Origin: Streptomyces sp. GESEQ-4
GTDB taxonomy: Bacteria > Actinomycetota > Actinomycetes > Streptomycetales > Streptomycetaceae
Reading direction: 5' to 3'
Assembly (NCBI RefSeq): GCF_017948455.1
Contig: NZ_JAFFSU010000024.1
Coordinates: forward strand, 58,473-122,472
DNA: 64,000 nucleotides
In this document: piece by piece, positions 17,643-26,593 of the stretch
Position numbering within the stretch: position 1 is the first letter of the stretch
Layout: each line of letters begins with the position of its first letter
Notes under the pieces: generated by a model
Seen by the model: the letters and a program-made list of their open reading frames with translations, nothing else
What the model was told of the DNA's origin: nothing
The model's database searches: none
Program-made: the position numbers and the translations under genes

Positions 17643-18749
17643 TTACTTCTCTTGCTGCTTGCGCCAGCGAATTCCGGCCTCGAGGAACCCGTCGATCTCG
17701 CCGTTGAACACGGCCTCGGGGTTGCCGACTTCGAACTCGGTGCGCAGGTCCTTGACCATCTGGTACGGGTGCAGGACGTACGAACGCATCTGGTTGCCCC
17801 AGGAGTTGCCGCCGTCGCCCTTGAGCGCGTCCATCGCGGCCTGTTCCTCCTGGCGGCGCCGCTCCAGCAGCTTGGCCTGGAGCACGTTCATGGCGCTCGC
17901 CTTGTTCTGGATCTGCGACCGCTCGTTCTGACAGGAGACGACGATCCCGGTGGGAAGGTGGGTGAGCCGCACCGCGGAGTCAGTGGTGTTGACGCCCTGG
18001 CCACCGGGCCCGGACGACCGGTACACGTCCACGCGCAGCTCGGACTCGTCGATCTCGATGTGGTCGGTCTGCTCGACCACGGGGAGGATCTCCACGCCCG
18101 CGAAGGAGGTCTGCCGGCGCCCCTGGTTGTCGTAGGGCGAGATCCGCACCAGCCGGTGCGTGCCCTGCTCGACGGAGAGGGTCCCGTAGGCGTACGGCGA
18201 CTGCACGGCGAAGGTGGTCGACTTGATGCCGGCCTCTTCGGCGTACGACGTCTCGTACACCTCGGTCTTGTAGCCGTGCTGCTCGGCCCACCGCAGGTAC
18301 ATGCGCTGGAGCTTCTCGGCGAAGTCGGCGGCGTCGACGCCACCGGCCTCGGCGCGGATGTTGACGAGCGCTTCCCGGGAGTCGTACTCGCCGCTGAGGA
18401 GCGTCCGCACTTCCATCTCGTCGAGGGCCTTCTTGACGGCGATGAGCTCGGCGTCGGCCTCGGCGCGGGTGTCCGGGTCGTCCTCCTCCTCGGCCATCTC
18501 GAACAGCACGGCAAGATCGTCGATCCGCGAGCGCAGGGCCTCGGCCTTCCTCACCTCCGCCTGGAGGTGGGAGAGCTTGCTGGTGATCTTCTGCGCCTCG
18601 TCCGGGTTGTCCCACAGGGACGGCGCGGCCGCCTGCTCCTCGAGCACGGCGATGTCTGCCCTCAGCTTGTCGAGGTCCAGAACGGCCTCGATCGACTCCA
18701 TGGTCGAGGAGAGGGACTTGAGCTCTTCGGATACATCGACGACTGCCAC
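17643..18749 (-). CDS. prfB: Peptide chain release factor 2
   Basis: RF2 ends translation at UGA and UAA codons. The 368-residue protein starts at a GTG (VAVVDVSEELKSLSS), the start I recall for Streptomyces. The GGQ catalytic motif is at residues 249-251 (SSGPGGQGVN). The codon-recognition tripeptide at 204-206 reads SPY (VRISPYDNQGRR), whereas the classical RF2 motif is SPF. No in-frame UGA or frameshift signal is present near the N-terminus, so the E. coli-style autoregulatory frameshift is absent. The frame stays open upstream into a 24-bp repeat array, which is not part of the gene. Confidence 0.96.
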   Translation of the reverse strand: MAVVDVSEELKSLSSTMESIEAVLDLDKLRADIAVLEEQAAAPSLWDNPDEAQKITSKLSHLQAEVRKAEALRSRIDDLAVLFEMAEEEDDPDTRAEADAELIAVKKALDEMEVRTLLSGEYDSREALVNIRAEAGGVDAADFAEKLQRMYLRWAEQHGYKTEVYETSYAEEAGIKSTTFAVQSPYAYGTLSVEQGTHRLVRISPYDNQGRRQTSFAGVEILPVVEQTDHIEIDESELRVDVYRSSGPGGQGVNTTDSAVRLTHLPTGIVVSCQNERSQIQNKASAMNVLQAKLLERRRQEEQAAMDALKGDGGNSWGNQMRSYVLHPYQMVKDLRTEFEVGNPEAVFNGEIDGFLEAGIRWRKQQEK

Positions 18750-18806
18750 ACCCCCAGCGTAACGGCTCCGCCAACCGAGGAACGCCGGGTGAGCGTCGCT
18801 TGCTGT

Positions 18807-19094
18807 CCAGCCCGTCCGGCGTTTGAGGACGAGGCCGAAGGCCGATCGGGGTGCAGGGGCGAAGCCCCGCGGGGTTCCAGGGCGAAGCCCCGGTGGGGTG
18901 CAGGGGCGAAGCCCCGGTGGGGTGCAGGGGCGAAGCCCCGGTGGGGTGCAGGGGCGAAGCCCCGGTGGGGTGCAGGGGCGAAGCCCCGGTGGGGTGCAGG
19001 GGCGAAGCCCCGCGGGGTTCCAGGGCGCAGCCCTGGCGGGGTCGAAGGGGCGGAGCCCCTTCAGGATGGGACGGGTAGGGGCGGCGGGGGCGAA
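18807..19094. repeat. Dispersed repeat family 1, copy A, with tandem hairpin array
   Basis: The 351-bp gap between pkaB and prfB is mostly this element. It begins with CCAGCCCGTCCGGCGTTTG and ends with GATGGGACGGGTAGGGGC plus a G-rich tail. Nine units of 23-25 bp lie between (18848-19062). Units 3-6 (18895-18990) are identical 24-mers. Most units carry GGGGCGAAGCCCC, a short hairpin. Copy B at 47844-47944 has the same ends but a single central hairpin. Confidence 0.85.
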
Positions 19095-19100
19095 GAACAC

Positions 19101-20357
19101 TCAGGGCGTGGCCGGCGCCGAGTTGTTCGTGTCCTGGGGAGTCGCGTCCGCATCGTCCCCCGACGTAGCCAGCCACGTCCCCACCCCCGCAGCCACCACC
19201 AACACCACCGCAGCCACCCCCACCGCCGCCCTCCGCCGCCGAGTGACCGCCCGATGCCGCGCGGACCCCGGCCGAGGCGCCCCCGCCGCCCGCGGCACCC
19301 GCGCCGTCCCCCGCGCACCCCCGGCCAGCTCATCCGGCCCCGGCACCCTCATCGACGTATGCGTGTCCCGATTGGAATCGGCCGGCTTAGCCCCCGGCAC
19401 CAGCGGCACCGCCCCCCGCCGCCGCACCCGCTCCCCCCGCTCAGCGCCCGCCGCACCAGTCCCGACGGCCTCCTCCGCTTCCTCCGCCGCCTCGGCATCC
19501 GCATCCGGCTCGTCCACATCCAGCGGCGGCATCCCAGCCATCAGAGGCAACAGCTCCCGCAGCCGCGCCCCCATCTCGGAGGCCCGCAGCCGCGAGGCCG
19601 GCGCCTTGGCAAGGCACTGGACGAGCAACTGCCACAGTTCGTCGGGAATGCCGGGGAGAGGGACCACCGTCTCCGTGACGTGGCGGCGCAGCACCGCGCC
19701 CGGATGCCCGCCCCCGAAGGGCGTGAAGCCGGCCAGCAACTCGTACAGCACGGTCGCCAGCGCGTAGATGTCGACCGACGCCCGCGGCGGCAGTCCCTCG
19801 ACGATCTCCGGCGCGAGGTAGTCCGGCGTGCCGATGATCTTCGTCGCCTTGGTCCGCCGCGGCGAGTCGATGAGTTTCGCCACACCGAAGTCGGTCAGCA
19901 GCGCCCGGTGCGAACTCCCGGGCCCGAGCTGGCCCTGCATGTCGAGCAGCACGTTCTCCGGCTTGACGTCCCGGTGCACGACCCCGGCGGCATGCGCGGC
20001 CGCCAGCCCGTCCGCCACGTCCGCGACGATCGCGACGGCCGCCTCCGGGGCCAGCCGCCGGTCGCGGTCCAGCCGGGTGCGCAGATCGGTGCCTCGTACG
20101 AGATCCATGACCAGCGCGAGATCGTTTCCGTCGACCACCAGGTCACGCACGGACACGACGTTCGGGTGCTCGAGGCCCAGCAGTGCCGTGCGCTCCTGCA
20201 CGAAGCGTCCGACGAGCTCCTGGTCGGACGCGAGGTCCTCGCGCAGCAGCTTGATGGCGACGGGCCCGTCCGGCCCCTCGCCCAGCCACACCGTGCCGGC
20301 GCTGCCCCGCCCGAGGATCTGGTGGGCGGTGTACCGGCTGCCGATCTTCCGTGCCAA
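19101..20357 (-). CDS. pkaB: Serine/threonine protein kinase PkaB-like
   Basis: This 418-residue kinase has an N-terminal Hanks-type catalytic domain (about residues 1-270): glycine loop GRGSAGTVW, ATP-binding Lys in VAIKLL, HRD with Asp130 (VHRDVKPENVL), DFG in LTDFGVAKL and APE in YLAPEIVEG. A Pro/Glu-rich linker leads to one membrane helix (AAVGVAAVVLVVAAGVGTWLA) and a short outer tail. It starts at TTG behind AGGAG. Size and neighbours match S. coelicolor PkaB as I recall it. A hairpin at 20369-20402 lies just before the ribosome-binding site. pkaA is upstream on the same strand. Confidence 0.93.
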   Translation of the reverse strand: MARKIGSRYTAHQILGRGSAGTVWLGEGPDGPVAIKLLREDLASDQELVGRFVQERTALLGLEHPNVVSVRDLVVDGNDLALVMDLVRGTDLRTRLDRDRRLAPEAAVAIVADVADGLAAAHAAGVVHRDVKPENVLLDMQGQLGPGSSHRALLTDFGVAKLIDSPRRTKATKIIGTPDYLAPEIVEGLPPRASVDIYALATVLYELLAGFTPFGGGHPGAVLRRHVTETVVPLPGIPDELWQLLVQCLAKAPASRLRASEMGARLRELLPLMAGMPPLDVDEPDADAEAAEEAEEAVGTGAAGAERGERVRRRGAVPLVPGAKPADSNRDTHTSMRVPGPDELAGGARGTARVPRAAGAPRPGSARHRAVTRRRRAAVGVAAVVLVVAAGVGTWLATSGDDADATPQDTNNSAPATP

Positions 20358-20368
20358 GGCTGCTCCTA

Positions 20369-20402
20369 CGGACGCGTGTTAGTCGCTAAAACTACGCGTC
20401 CG
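20369..20402 (-). promoter_or_regulatory. Hairpin leader before pkaB
   Basis: CGGACGCG (20369-20376) pairs with CGCGTCCG (20395-20402), and TAGT with ACTA inside it, leaving a 3-nt bulge and a 7-nt loop. On the minus strand the structure ends directly at the AGGAG of pkaB. It could be an operator or a translational control element. Confidence 0.45.
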
Positions 20403-20492
20403 ACGAGCCAACCTTCACCGCGGAGGCGGAAATCACCCGCCAGGTGTCGACAAATCACCAACCCCGCCGCCACGAACACCGCGAAGGCGACG

Positions 20493-22163
20493 TCAGTTGG
20501 AGCCGGAACTCCCGCCGCTCAGGTCCTCGACCCACCCGCTGACCGTGCTGAACATGTCGCCGATCTGGTCCCAGTAGCTCTTGCCCGTGCCGATCCACTC
20601 CTGCAGCGGGCTCAGCTCCCAGACCAGCCACCCCGCGACGAACAGGATGACGATCGAGAACAGGCACCCCTTCAGACAGCCGAGCCCCGGGATCTTCATC
20701 CGGTTGGCACTGCGCTGCCGCGGCTGCCGGGGCTCGCGCTGGGGCTGCTGCGGCTGCTGGGGCGGCGCGTACCGCTGAGGCTGCTGGGGCTGCTGGGGCT
20801 GTTGCGGGGCGTACTGCTGCGGCTGTTGCTGCGGCGGATAGCCGTAACCCTGCTGCGGCTGCTGCTGCCGCCGCTGCTGTCGGCGTGGCGGCTGTTGCTG
20901 CTGAGGTTGCGGCGGCGGCTGCTGCGGCCGGGCGACCTGCCGCTGGGGCCGGCGGCGCAGCGGGTCCTGGTTGGGGTCGAGGTGCTGGACCTGCGTCTGC
21001 TCGTTGCGGTCGCGGGCAGCCCGCATCTGGTTCTGCCAGGGGTGCGGGTCGTCGGGGCGCCCGGGCTGCCCGCCCGGCTGTCCCTGCGGCACCGGCGGCA
21101 TGACGGCGGTCGGATCGGCCGCGCCGGCCGGGCCGCTGGTGTGCGGCATGACGCTGGTCGCGGCGTTCGGGTCGTAGTTCCCGGCGCCGTGCGGCAGCAC
21201 CTGCGTGGGGTCGGCGGAACCGGGGATGCCCGATCCGGGGACGGTCGCGGGCGCCGGGTCGGGTGCGAGGAGCGCACCGACGTTCTCGGCGGCGGCGATC
21301 TGCGCGGAGTTCGCGTGCACCCCGATGCCCTCGGCGACGACACGCAGGCCGCGGGCGAGGTTCTCGGCGCTGGGCCGCTCGTCCGGGTTCTTGCGCATAC
21401 AGCGCTCGATGACCGTCCACAGCGCGTCGGGGACGGTGGAGGGGCGGCGCGGTTCGGCGCTCAGATGCTGGTGCAGGACTTCGAGCGCCGAGCTGCCGGC
21501 GAACGGCGGACGGCCGGTGACCAGCTCGTACAGCAGGATTCCGGCGCCGTAGATGTCGACGGCGGAGGTCTGCGGGCGGCCCTCGGCGGACTCGGGCGCG
21601 ACATACGCGGGCGTGCCGACGAACTCCTGGGTGCGGGTCAGGCCCGGGGAGTCGGCGAGGCGTGCGATGCCGAAGTCGGTCAGCATCGGGTGCATCTGGC
21701 CGCCCTGCTGGGCGAGCAGGACGTTGGCCGGTTTGAGGTCGCGGTGGACGACGCCGTCGGCGTGGCTGGCGGCGAGCGCGTCGGCGATCTGTGCGGTGAG
21801 CAGGGAGGCGCCGACGGGCGTGAGGGGGCCGCTCTCGCGCAGGTAGCGATGGAGGTCGGGGCCGTCGATCAGGTCCATGACCAGGGCCAGCAGATCGCCC
21901 TCGACGACCAGGTCACGGACCCGCACGATGTTCGGGTGGGTGAGCCGGAGCAGGACGGACCGCTCTCTCAGGAAGCGCATCACGATGTCGGGATCGCTTG
22001 CGAGCTCTTCCTTGAGGACCTTGATCGCGACGGTCTCGCCGGGCTGGCCTGCCACGGCCGCCTCGGCGCCCGCGGTCTCCCGCTGACGGGCTCGCCAGAC
22101 GGTGCCCGTGGCGCCGCGTCCGAGCGGCTCCTCGAGCAGGTACTTGCTGCCTACCGGCCGCAC
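20493..22163 (-). CDS. pkaA: Serine/threonine protein kinase PkaA-like
   Basis: This 556-residue kinase starts at GTG (VRPVGSKYLLEEPLGRG) behind GGGAG at good spacing. Its Hanks-type domain (about 1-290) includes GRGATGTVWRA, VAIKVLKEEL, HRD with Asp142, LTDFGIARL and YVAPESAEG. A long Pro/Gln-rich linker (PQQQQPPRRQQRRQQQ-like) precedes a membrane helix (GCLFSIVILFVAGWLVWEL) and a short extracytoplasmic end. The activation loop has SPGLTRTQEFVGT, likely Thr autophosphorylation sites. It matches S. coelicolor PkaA in size and position. A 135-bp gap separates it from pkaB. An FHA protein gene is divergent from it. Confidence 0.92.
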   Translation of the reverse strand: MRPVGSKYLLEEPLGRGATGTVWRARQRETAGAEAAVAGQPGETVAIKVLKEELASDPDIVMRFLRERSVLLRLTHPNIVRVRDLVVEGDLLALVMDLIDGPDLHRYLRESGPLTPVGASLLTAQIADALAASHADGVVHRDLKPANVLLAQQGGQMHPMLTDFGIARLADSPGLTRTQEFVGTPAYVAPESAEGRPQTSAVDIYGAGILLYELVTGRPPFAGSSALEVLHQHLSAEPRRPSTVPDALWTVIERCMRKNPDERPSAENLARGLRVVAEGIGVHANSAQIAAAENVGALLAPDPAPATVPGSGIPGSADPTQVLPHGAGNYDPNAATSVMPHTSGPAGAADPTAVMPPVPQGQPGGQPGRPDDPHPWQNQMRAARDRNEQTQVQHLDPNQDPLRRRPQRQVARPQQPPPQPQQQQPPRRQQRRQQQPQQGYGYPPQQQPQQYAPQQPQQPQQPQRYAPPQQPQQPQREPRQPRQRSANRMKIPGLGCLKGCLFSIVILFVAGWLVWELSPLQEWIGTGKSYWDQIGDMFSTVSGWVEDLSGGSSGSN

Positions 22164-22555
22164 GTCATGTGCTCCCTGCTGCTTGCCTGCGTTTCCGACC
22201 CACTGTAGTGCCGCCGCACCCGGCACCGGGCTGCCGTCTTCCTGTGCTCGCTCAGTTCTGCTTTCCGTTCCGTTTACGTACGCCTTCCCGAACCTGTTCG
22301 AAGGAAAGACGCTCGACCCGGTCCGCCGGTTGCCGGACCCGGACGTGACCGATCTCAATCCGCTCCCGAACGATCAACGGTGGGGTATTGGTCAGGCACT
22401 TTTGCGGGCAGAGCCGACCAATCAAGATCACTTGGCACCTGGCGGGGGGCGCGTTGTCAGTGGCGGGTGCGAGGATGCTTCCAGTACTGGCCGACGTGCT
22501 TGTGTGGGGTGGGGAAGCCCGCGCCGCGCCCGTGCAGAAGGGACCGCTGACGGCG
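22164..22555. promoter_or_regulatory. Divergent promoter region of pkaA and the FHA gene
   Basis: This 392-bp non-coding interval separates two divergent genes and must hold both promoters. I see a small inverted repeat (GGTCCG and CGGACC, 22320-22339) but no convincing -35/-10 pairs. Confidence 0.5.
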
Positions 22556-25500
22556 ATGCAGATCAGGCTGACCGTCGTAGACCCCCTGGGGGCGCCCGCG
22601 CCCGGCCGTGCCGCGAGCTGCGACGTACTGATCACGGCCCCCGCGGGCACAGCTCTGTCGGCGGTCGCGTCGGCCCTCGCCTCCGCGGTCTCCGGCAGCG
22701 ATGGCCCGGCCGTGCTGTTCGCCGGCGCGGAGCGGCTCGACGACCGGCGCAGCACCCTGGGCGAGCCTCCGCTGATCGACGGCGCCGTGCTGTCCCTGGG
22801 CGCCCCTGCCGAGCCCGAACCGCACCCCGAGGTCGACGACGCCCCGACCCGCCTGGACATCGTCGCGGGCCCGGACGCGGGCGGCGTCCACCTCCTCCAC
22901 GGCGGCCAGATCCACATCGGCCGCTCCGCCGACGCCGACGTCGCCCTGGACGACCCGGACGTCTCCCGCCTCCACTGCGCGGTCACCGTCGCCGCCGACG
23001 GCCGCGTCACGGTCGCCGACCTCGGCTCCACCAACGGCACGACGCTGGACGGCACCCGCGTGACCACCCGCCCGGTCCGCTTCACCCCGGGCGCCCTCCT
23101 CCGCATCGGCGAGTCAGCCCTCCGCCTCGCCCCGGCCGGCGGCCCCGGCCCCCGCCTCCCAACGGCACCCGACGGGGAAGGCCACGTCCGGGTGCCCACC
23201 GAGGACGCCGATGACCCGCACGCGGGGCGCGCGTCAGGGGCCACGTCTCACGCGTACGGCGCGGGGACTTGGGTGGCACAGGGGCAGAGTCGGCAGAGCC
23301 CCGGTGGTGAAGCGGCGGCGGTGGTGCCAGAGCAGGGCGGGGCACCGCACATCGAGCGCCGGGGGACGGCCTCGGACGCGGACACGGACACGGCAGGTGG
23401 CTCGGGTGCGCGGGGGCGGGGGCGCGAGGGTGGGGGCGAGACCCATGGCGGCCGGTTCGGGGTGGGCGGGGCGGGCGGGGCGGGCGTGATGTCCGGCGGT
23501 ACGTCGGCGGATGGTGGCGACTTCGGGGCGGCTGGGGGTGGGGGGCGCGGGGGTGGCGGGCGCGAGAGCGGCTCCTTCCGTACGGCGGCCAGTGGTGGGC
23601 CCGTCGACGGGGTCCCCGGCGCCGCAGCTCACGGGGCGCAACCGGACCGGGGTTCCGGCGCGGGTGCCGGAGGCATTCTCGGCAGCACCGCTTCCGGTGC
23701 GGCGGCGGGCGACGACACGTTCGGCGGCTCCCACTCCGGTGCGGCGGGGCGCTCGCCGGGCAGCCCGGATTTCGGTACGCCGAATGGCGGCCGGCACAGC
23801 GACGCGGGCTCCGGTGCGACAGCAGGGCGCTCACACGGCGGTCCCGATGCCCGTACGACGACCGGCGGCACGCACGGCGACGCAGGCCCGGGCGCGACGG
23901 CCGGACGCTCACTCGACAACCCCGATCCCCTGACGACGACCGGCGACACCGCCTCCCGCACGACGGGCGGGCGTTCGCCGGGCACCCCCGATCCCCGTAC
24001 GGATGCCGCCGGCGTGGGCGTTGGTGGGGCAGTGCACGACCGGCTCGGTGATCGGGCCTCTGATGCGGAGGCGTCGGCTCACCCTGCCGACGGGAGGAGC
24101 CGGCGGAAGGGGACTCCCCTCCGTGGGACCGATGTGCCGCAGGGCGTGCGGAAGCGCGCAGGGCTGACGGCGTGGGCGCGGCGGCTGGCCGGGGGTCGCA
24201 CCGAGCAGGGGACGGCGGCCGGGCGCGGGACGTACGACCCGGCGGACGTAGCCGATGTGACGGCGGAGCCCCAGGTGCCAGTACCCCAGCTGCCGGAGAC
24301 CTGGCCGGACCCGGCGGCGCTGCTGCTGACGGCGCTGGGCCCCGGCCCCCGGCTGTGGGAGCGCGGCCCGGGTCACCCGGAGGCGCTCACCGTCCGACTG
24401 GGCACGGCAGACCGGGCGGCACCCGACGGCTCCGGCCTGCTGCCCGCCGTACCCGTGACCACCGATCTGCGTGAGGTCGGGGCGCTGGGGCTGGCCGGCC
24501 CCCGCGCGCGGCTCGCCGGGCTGGCCCGCGCGGTCGTGGCCCAGCTCACCGCGCTGCACTCCCCCTCCACCCTGGAAGTCGTCCTGATCAGCGCGGACCG
24601 CTCCCGCCCGCTTCAGGAGCGCACCGCCGAGTGGTCCTGGCTGGGCTGGCTCCCCCACCTCCGCCCGGGCCACGGCCAGGACTGCCGGCTCCTTCTCGCC
24701 TACGACCGCGAACAGGCCACCGCCCGCATGGACGAACTCCTCCGCCGCATGGAGGACCACCTGGCGGAGCTGCACAGCGGCCCGGGGGCCACGGCCACCT
24801 TGCCAGGCACGTCCACCTCCGGCACCGGCCCGACGCACCAGACGCACCCTGACAACCCCACCCCCACAGCCTCCTACGACACCCCCGCGCCCCACCCGGA
24901 CCACGCCACCGACCCCACCACCCCCCAGGAACCGATCCGCGGCGCCGCCCACCGGCCCTCCTGGGCCGCGGCCGCCGACGAAGCCGTACCCGACAAGGGC
25001 GGATTCCCGGGGCCGTACACCGTGGTCCTCGTGGACGGAGACCCCGGTGGCGCCGACGTGCGGGACGCGGTGGCGCGGCTGGCGTCGGAGGGGCCGCGGG
25101 TCGGCATCCATGTGGTGTGCCTGGCCGAGACGGCGCCTGCCTCGCCCGCGTCGCCGGTGACGGAGACGTACGAGGCGGCGTGCGCGGCGTCCCCGGCGTT
25201 CCGGGAGTGCGGGGCCGTCGCGCTGCTCAGCGGTGATGTGGCGACGGCGCTGCGGCTGTTGCGGGTCGCGGGGGCGGGCGCCACGCGGCCCGGCCCCGTC
25301 GGACACGGCACGGTCGCCGCGGTGGACGCCGTCTCGCTCGCCTGGGCGGAGCGGTTCGCGCGGGCGCTGGCGCCGCTCAGGACGGACGGTGCCGGGGGTG
25401 AGCGGCAGGGCAGGGTGTCGGCGCCGTTGCCCCAAGTGGCCCGGCTGCTGGACGAGTTGGGGCTGGCCCGGGCCACTCCGGCGTCGCTGATGGCGCGGTG

Positions 25501-26572
25501 GGCGGACGCGGCCGACGACGCGGAGGCGCTCGGCGGGCGGGCGCTTGCCGTGCTCGGGGCCGGGCCGCGCGGGCCGGTGTGCGCGGACCTCGTCGCCGAG
25601 GGACCGCATCTGCTGATCGAGGGACCGCACGGCAGCGGGCGTACGGAGCTGCTGCGGGCCGTGGTCGCGTCGCTGGCCGCCGCCGAGCGGCCGGACCGGC
25701 TGAGCGTCGTGCTGATCGACGGCCGGGACAGCGTGACCGCGGGCAACGGTCACGGCGAGGGCTTGCGGGTCTGTACGGACGTACCGCATGTGACCACCCA
25801 TCTCGCCGCCAACGACCCAGTCCGCATGCGGGAGTTCGCGCAGTCGCTGAGCGCCGAGCTGAAGCGGCGGGCCGAGTTGCTGGGGCGGGCGGACTTCGCC
25901 GACTGGCACCGGGGGCGGGAGGTGTCCGGCCGGATGGTCGCCCAGCGCTCGGCAGGAGCGGGCATAGAGGCAGCCGGTGCCGGGGATCTCGACGCGCCGT
26001 CCAGTTCGACGCTGCGATTGCGGCCGGGGGCGGCGCGTCAGCGGGCGGAGGCGATATCGCCGTTGCCGCGGCTCGTCGTGGTCGTCGACGACCTGGACGC
26101 CCTGGTGTCGCCCGCGCTCGGTTCACCCGGCCGGCCCGCCGCCGGGTCCGTGATGCGGGCGCTGGAGGCCGTGGCCCGGGAGGGCGAGCGGCTGGGCGTG
26201 CACCTGGTCGCCGCGGCGGGTATCGGCGGCCGTACGGCCCAGACGGAACCGGCACAACGGGCGACTCTGCGGGTCACCCTCGACCCACCGGCGCCGGGAC
26301 CGGACGAGCCGGCACCGGGGCGCGGGCGTTTGACCTGCGACGACGGCCGGGTGACGCCCTTCCAGGGCGGACGGGTCACAGGCCGCATCCCCCGTACGGC
26401 GACCCTGCGGCCGACCGTCATACCCCTGGAGTGGGAGCGCATGGGCGACCCTCCGACCCGGCGCCCCGTACGGGAACTGGGAAACGGCCCGACGGACCTG
26501 GCGCTACTGGCAAGCGCACTGGAACGGGCGGCCCGGGAGGTATCAGCGGTGGCGGTGCCGTCGCTGTTGTAG
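22556..26572 (+). CDS. FHA-domain FtsK/EssC-like protein with degenerate ATPase
   Basis: This 1338-residue protein has an N-terminal EssC-like domain (MQIRLTVVDPLG...), a canonical FHA domain (about 100-190; IHIGRSADADVALDDPDVSR, RLHC and SDLGSTNGT-type motifs), a disordered Gly/Thr linker (about 200-540) with 26-residue repeats, then one FtsK/SpoIIIE-like module lacking Walker A and a second with GPHGSGRTE (Arg1029 where Lys is expected) and Walker B VVVVDDLDAL near 1178. No membrane helix is evident. The FHA domain binds phosphothreonine, so the divergent PkaA is a candidate partner. It is not in an ESX/type VII locus. Its function is unknown. GTG at 22532 is an alternative start. Confidence 0.88.
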   Translation: MQIRLTVVDPLGAPAPGRAASCDVLITAPAGTALSAVASALASAVSGSDGPAVLFAGAERLDDRRSTLGEPPLIDGAVLSLGAPAEPEPHPEVDDAPTRLDIVAGPDAGGVHLLHGGQIHIGRSADADVALDDPDVSRLHCAVTVAADGRVTVADLGSTNGTTLDGTRVTTRPVRFTPGALLRIGESALRLAPAGGPGPRLPTAPDGEGHVRVPTEDADDPHAGRASGATSHAYGAGTWVAQGQSRQSPGGEAAAVVPEQGGAPHIERRGTASDADTDTAGGSGARGRGREGGGETHGGRFGVGGAGGAGVMSGGTSADGGDFGAAGGGGRGGGGRESGSFRTAASGGPVDGVPGAAAHGAQPDRGSGAGAGGILGSTASGAAAGDDTFGGSHSGAAGRSPGSPDFGTPNGGRHSDAGSGATAGRSHGGPDARTTTGGTHGDAGPGATAGRSLDNPDPLTTTGDTASRTTGGRSPGTPDPRTDAAGVGVGGAVHDRLGDRASDAEASAHPADGRSRRKGTPLRGTDVPQGVRKRAGLTAWARRLAGGRTEQGTAAGRGTYDPADVADVTAEPQVPVPQLPETWPDPAALLLTALGPGPRLWERGPGHPEALTVRLGTADRAAPDGSGLLPAVPVTTDLREVGALGLAGPRARLAGLARAVVAQLTALHSPSTLEVVLISADRSRPLQERTAEWSWLGWLPHLRPGHGQDCRLLLAYDREQATARMDELLRRMEDHLAELHSGPGATATLPGTSTSGTGPTHQTHPDNPTPTASYDTPAPHPDHATDPTTPQEPIRGAAHRPSWAAAADEAVPDKGGFPGPYTVVLVDGDPGGADVRDAVARLASEGPRVGIHVVCLAETAPASPASPVTETYEAACAASPAFRECGAVALLSGDVATALRLLRVAGAGATRPGPVGHGTVAAVDAVSLAWAERFARALAPLRTDGAGGERQGRVSAPLPQVARLLDELGLARATPASLMARWADAADDAEALGGRALAVLGAGPRGPVCADLVAEGPHLLIEGPHGSGRTELLRAVVASLAAAERPDRLSVVLIDGRDSVTAGNGHGEGLRVCTDVPHVTTHLAANDPVRMREFAQSLSAELKRRAELLGRADFADWHRGREVSGRMVAQRSAGAGIEAAGAGDLDAPSSSTLRLRPGAARQRAEAISPLPRLVVVVDDLDALVSPALGSPGRPAAGSVMRALEAVAREGERLGVHLVAAAGIGGRTAQTEPAQRATLRVTLDPPAPGPDEPAPGRGRLTCDDGRVTPFQGGRVTGRIPRTATLRPTVIPLEWERMGDPPTRRPVRELGNGPTDLALLASALERAAREVSAVAVPSLL

Positions 26573-26593
26573 GGAGGGGCAACTGGTCCGACC

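Noticed and set aside
17643..18749. Programmed +1 frameshift in prfB
   Set aside because: There is no in-frame UGA or Shine-Dalgarno-like stimulator near the N-terminus, so the gene is continuous.
18848..19062. Possible CRISPR-like array
   Set aside because: Units are contiguous hairpin repeats with no spacers and no cas genes nearby.
17445..22208. A 1587-codon plus-strand frame across prfB and the kinases
   Set aside because: It runs antisense to prfB, pkaB and pkaA, and its middle is the 24-bp repeat array whose period is a multiple of three.
22388..22555. N-terminal extension of the FHA protein
   Set aside because: The extra codons show no conserved motif, and the ATG at 22556 begins the recognisable domain.
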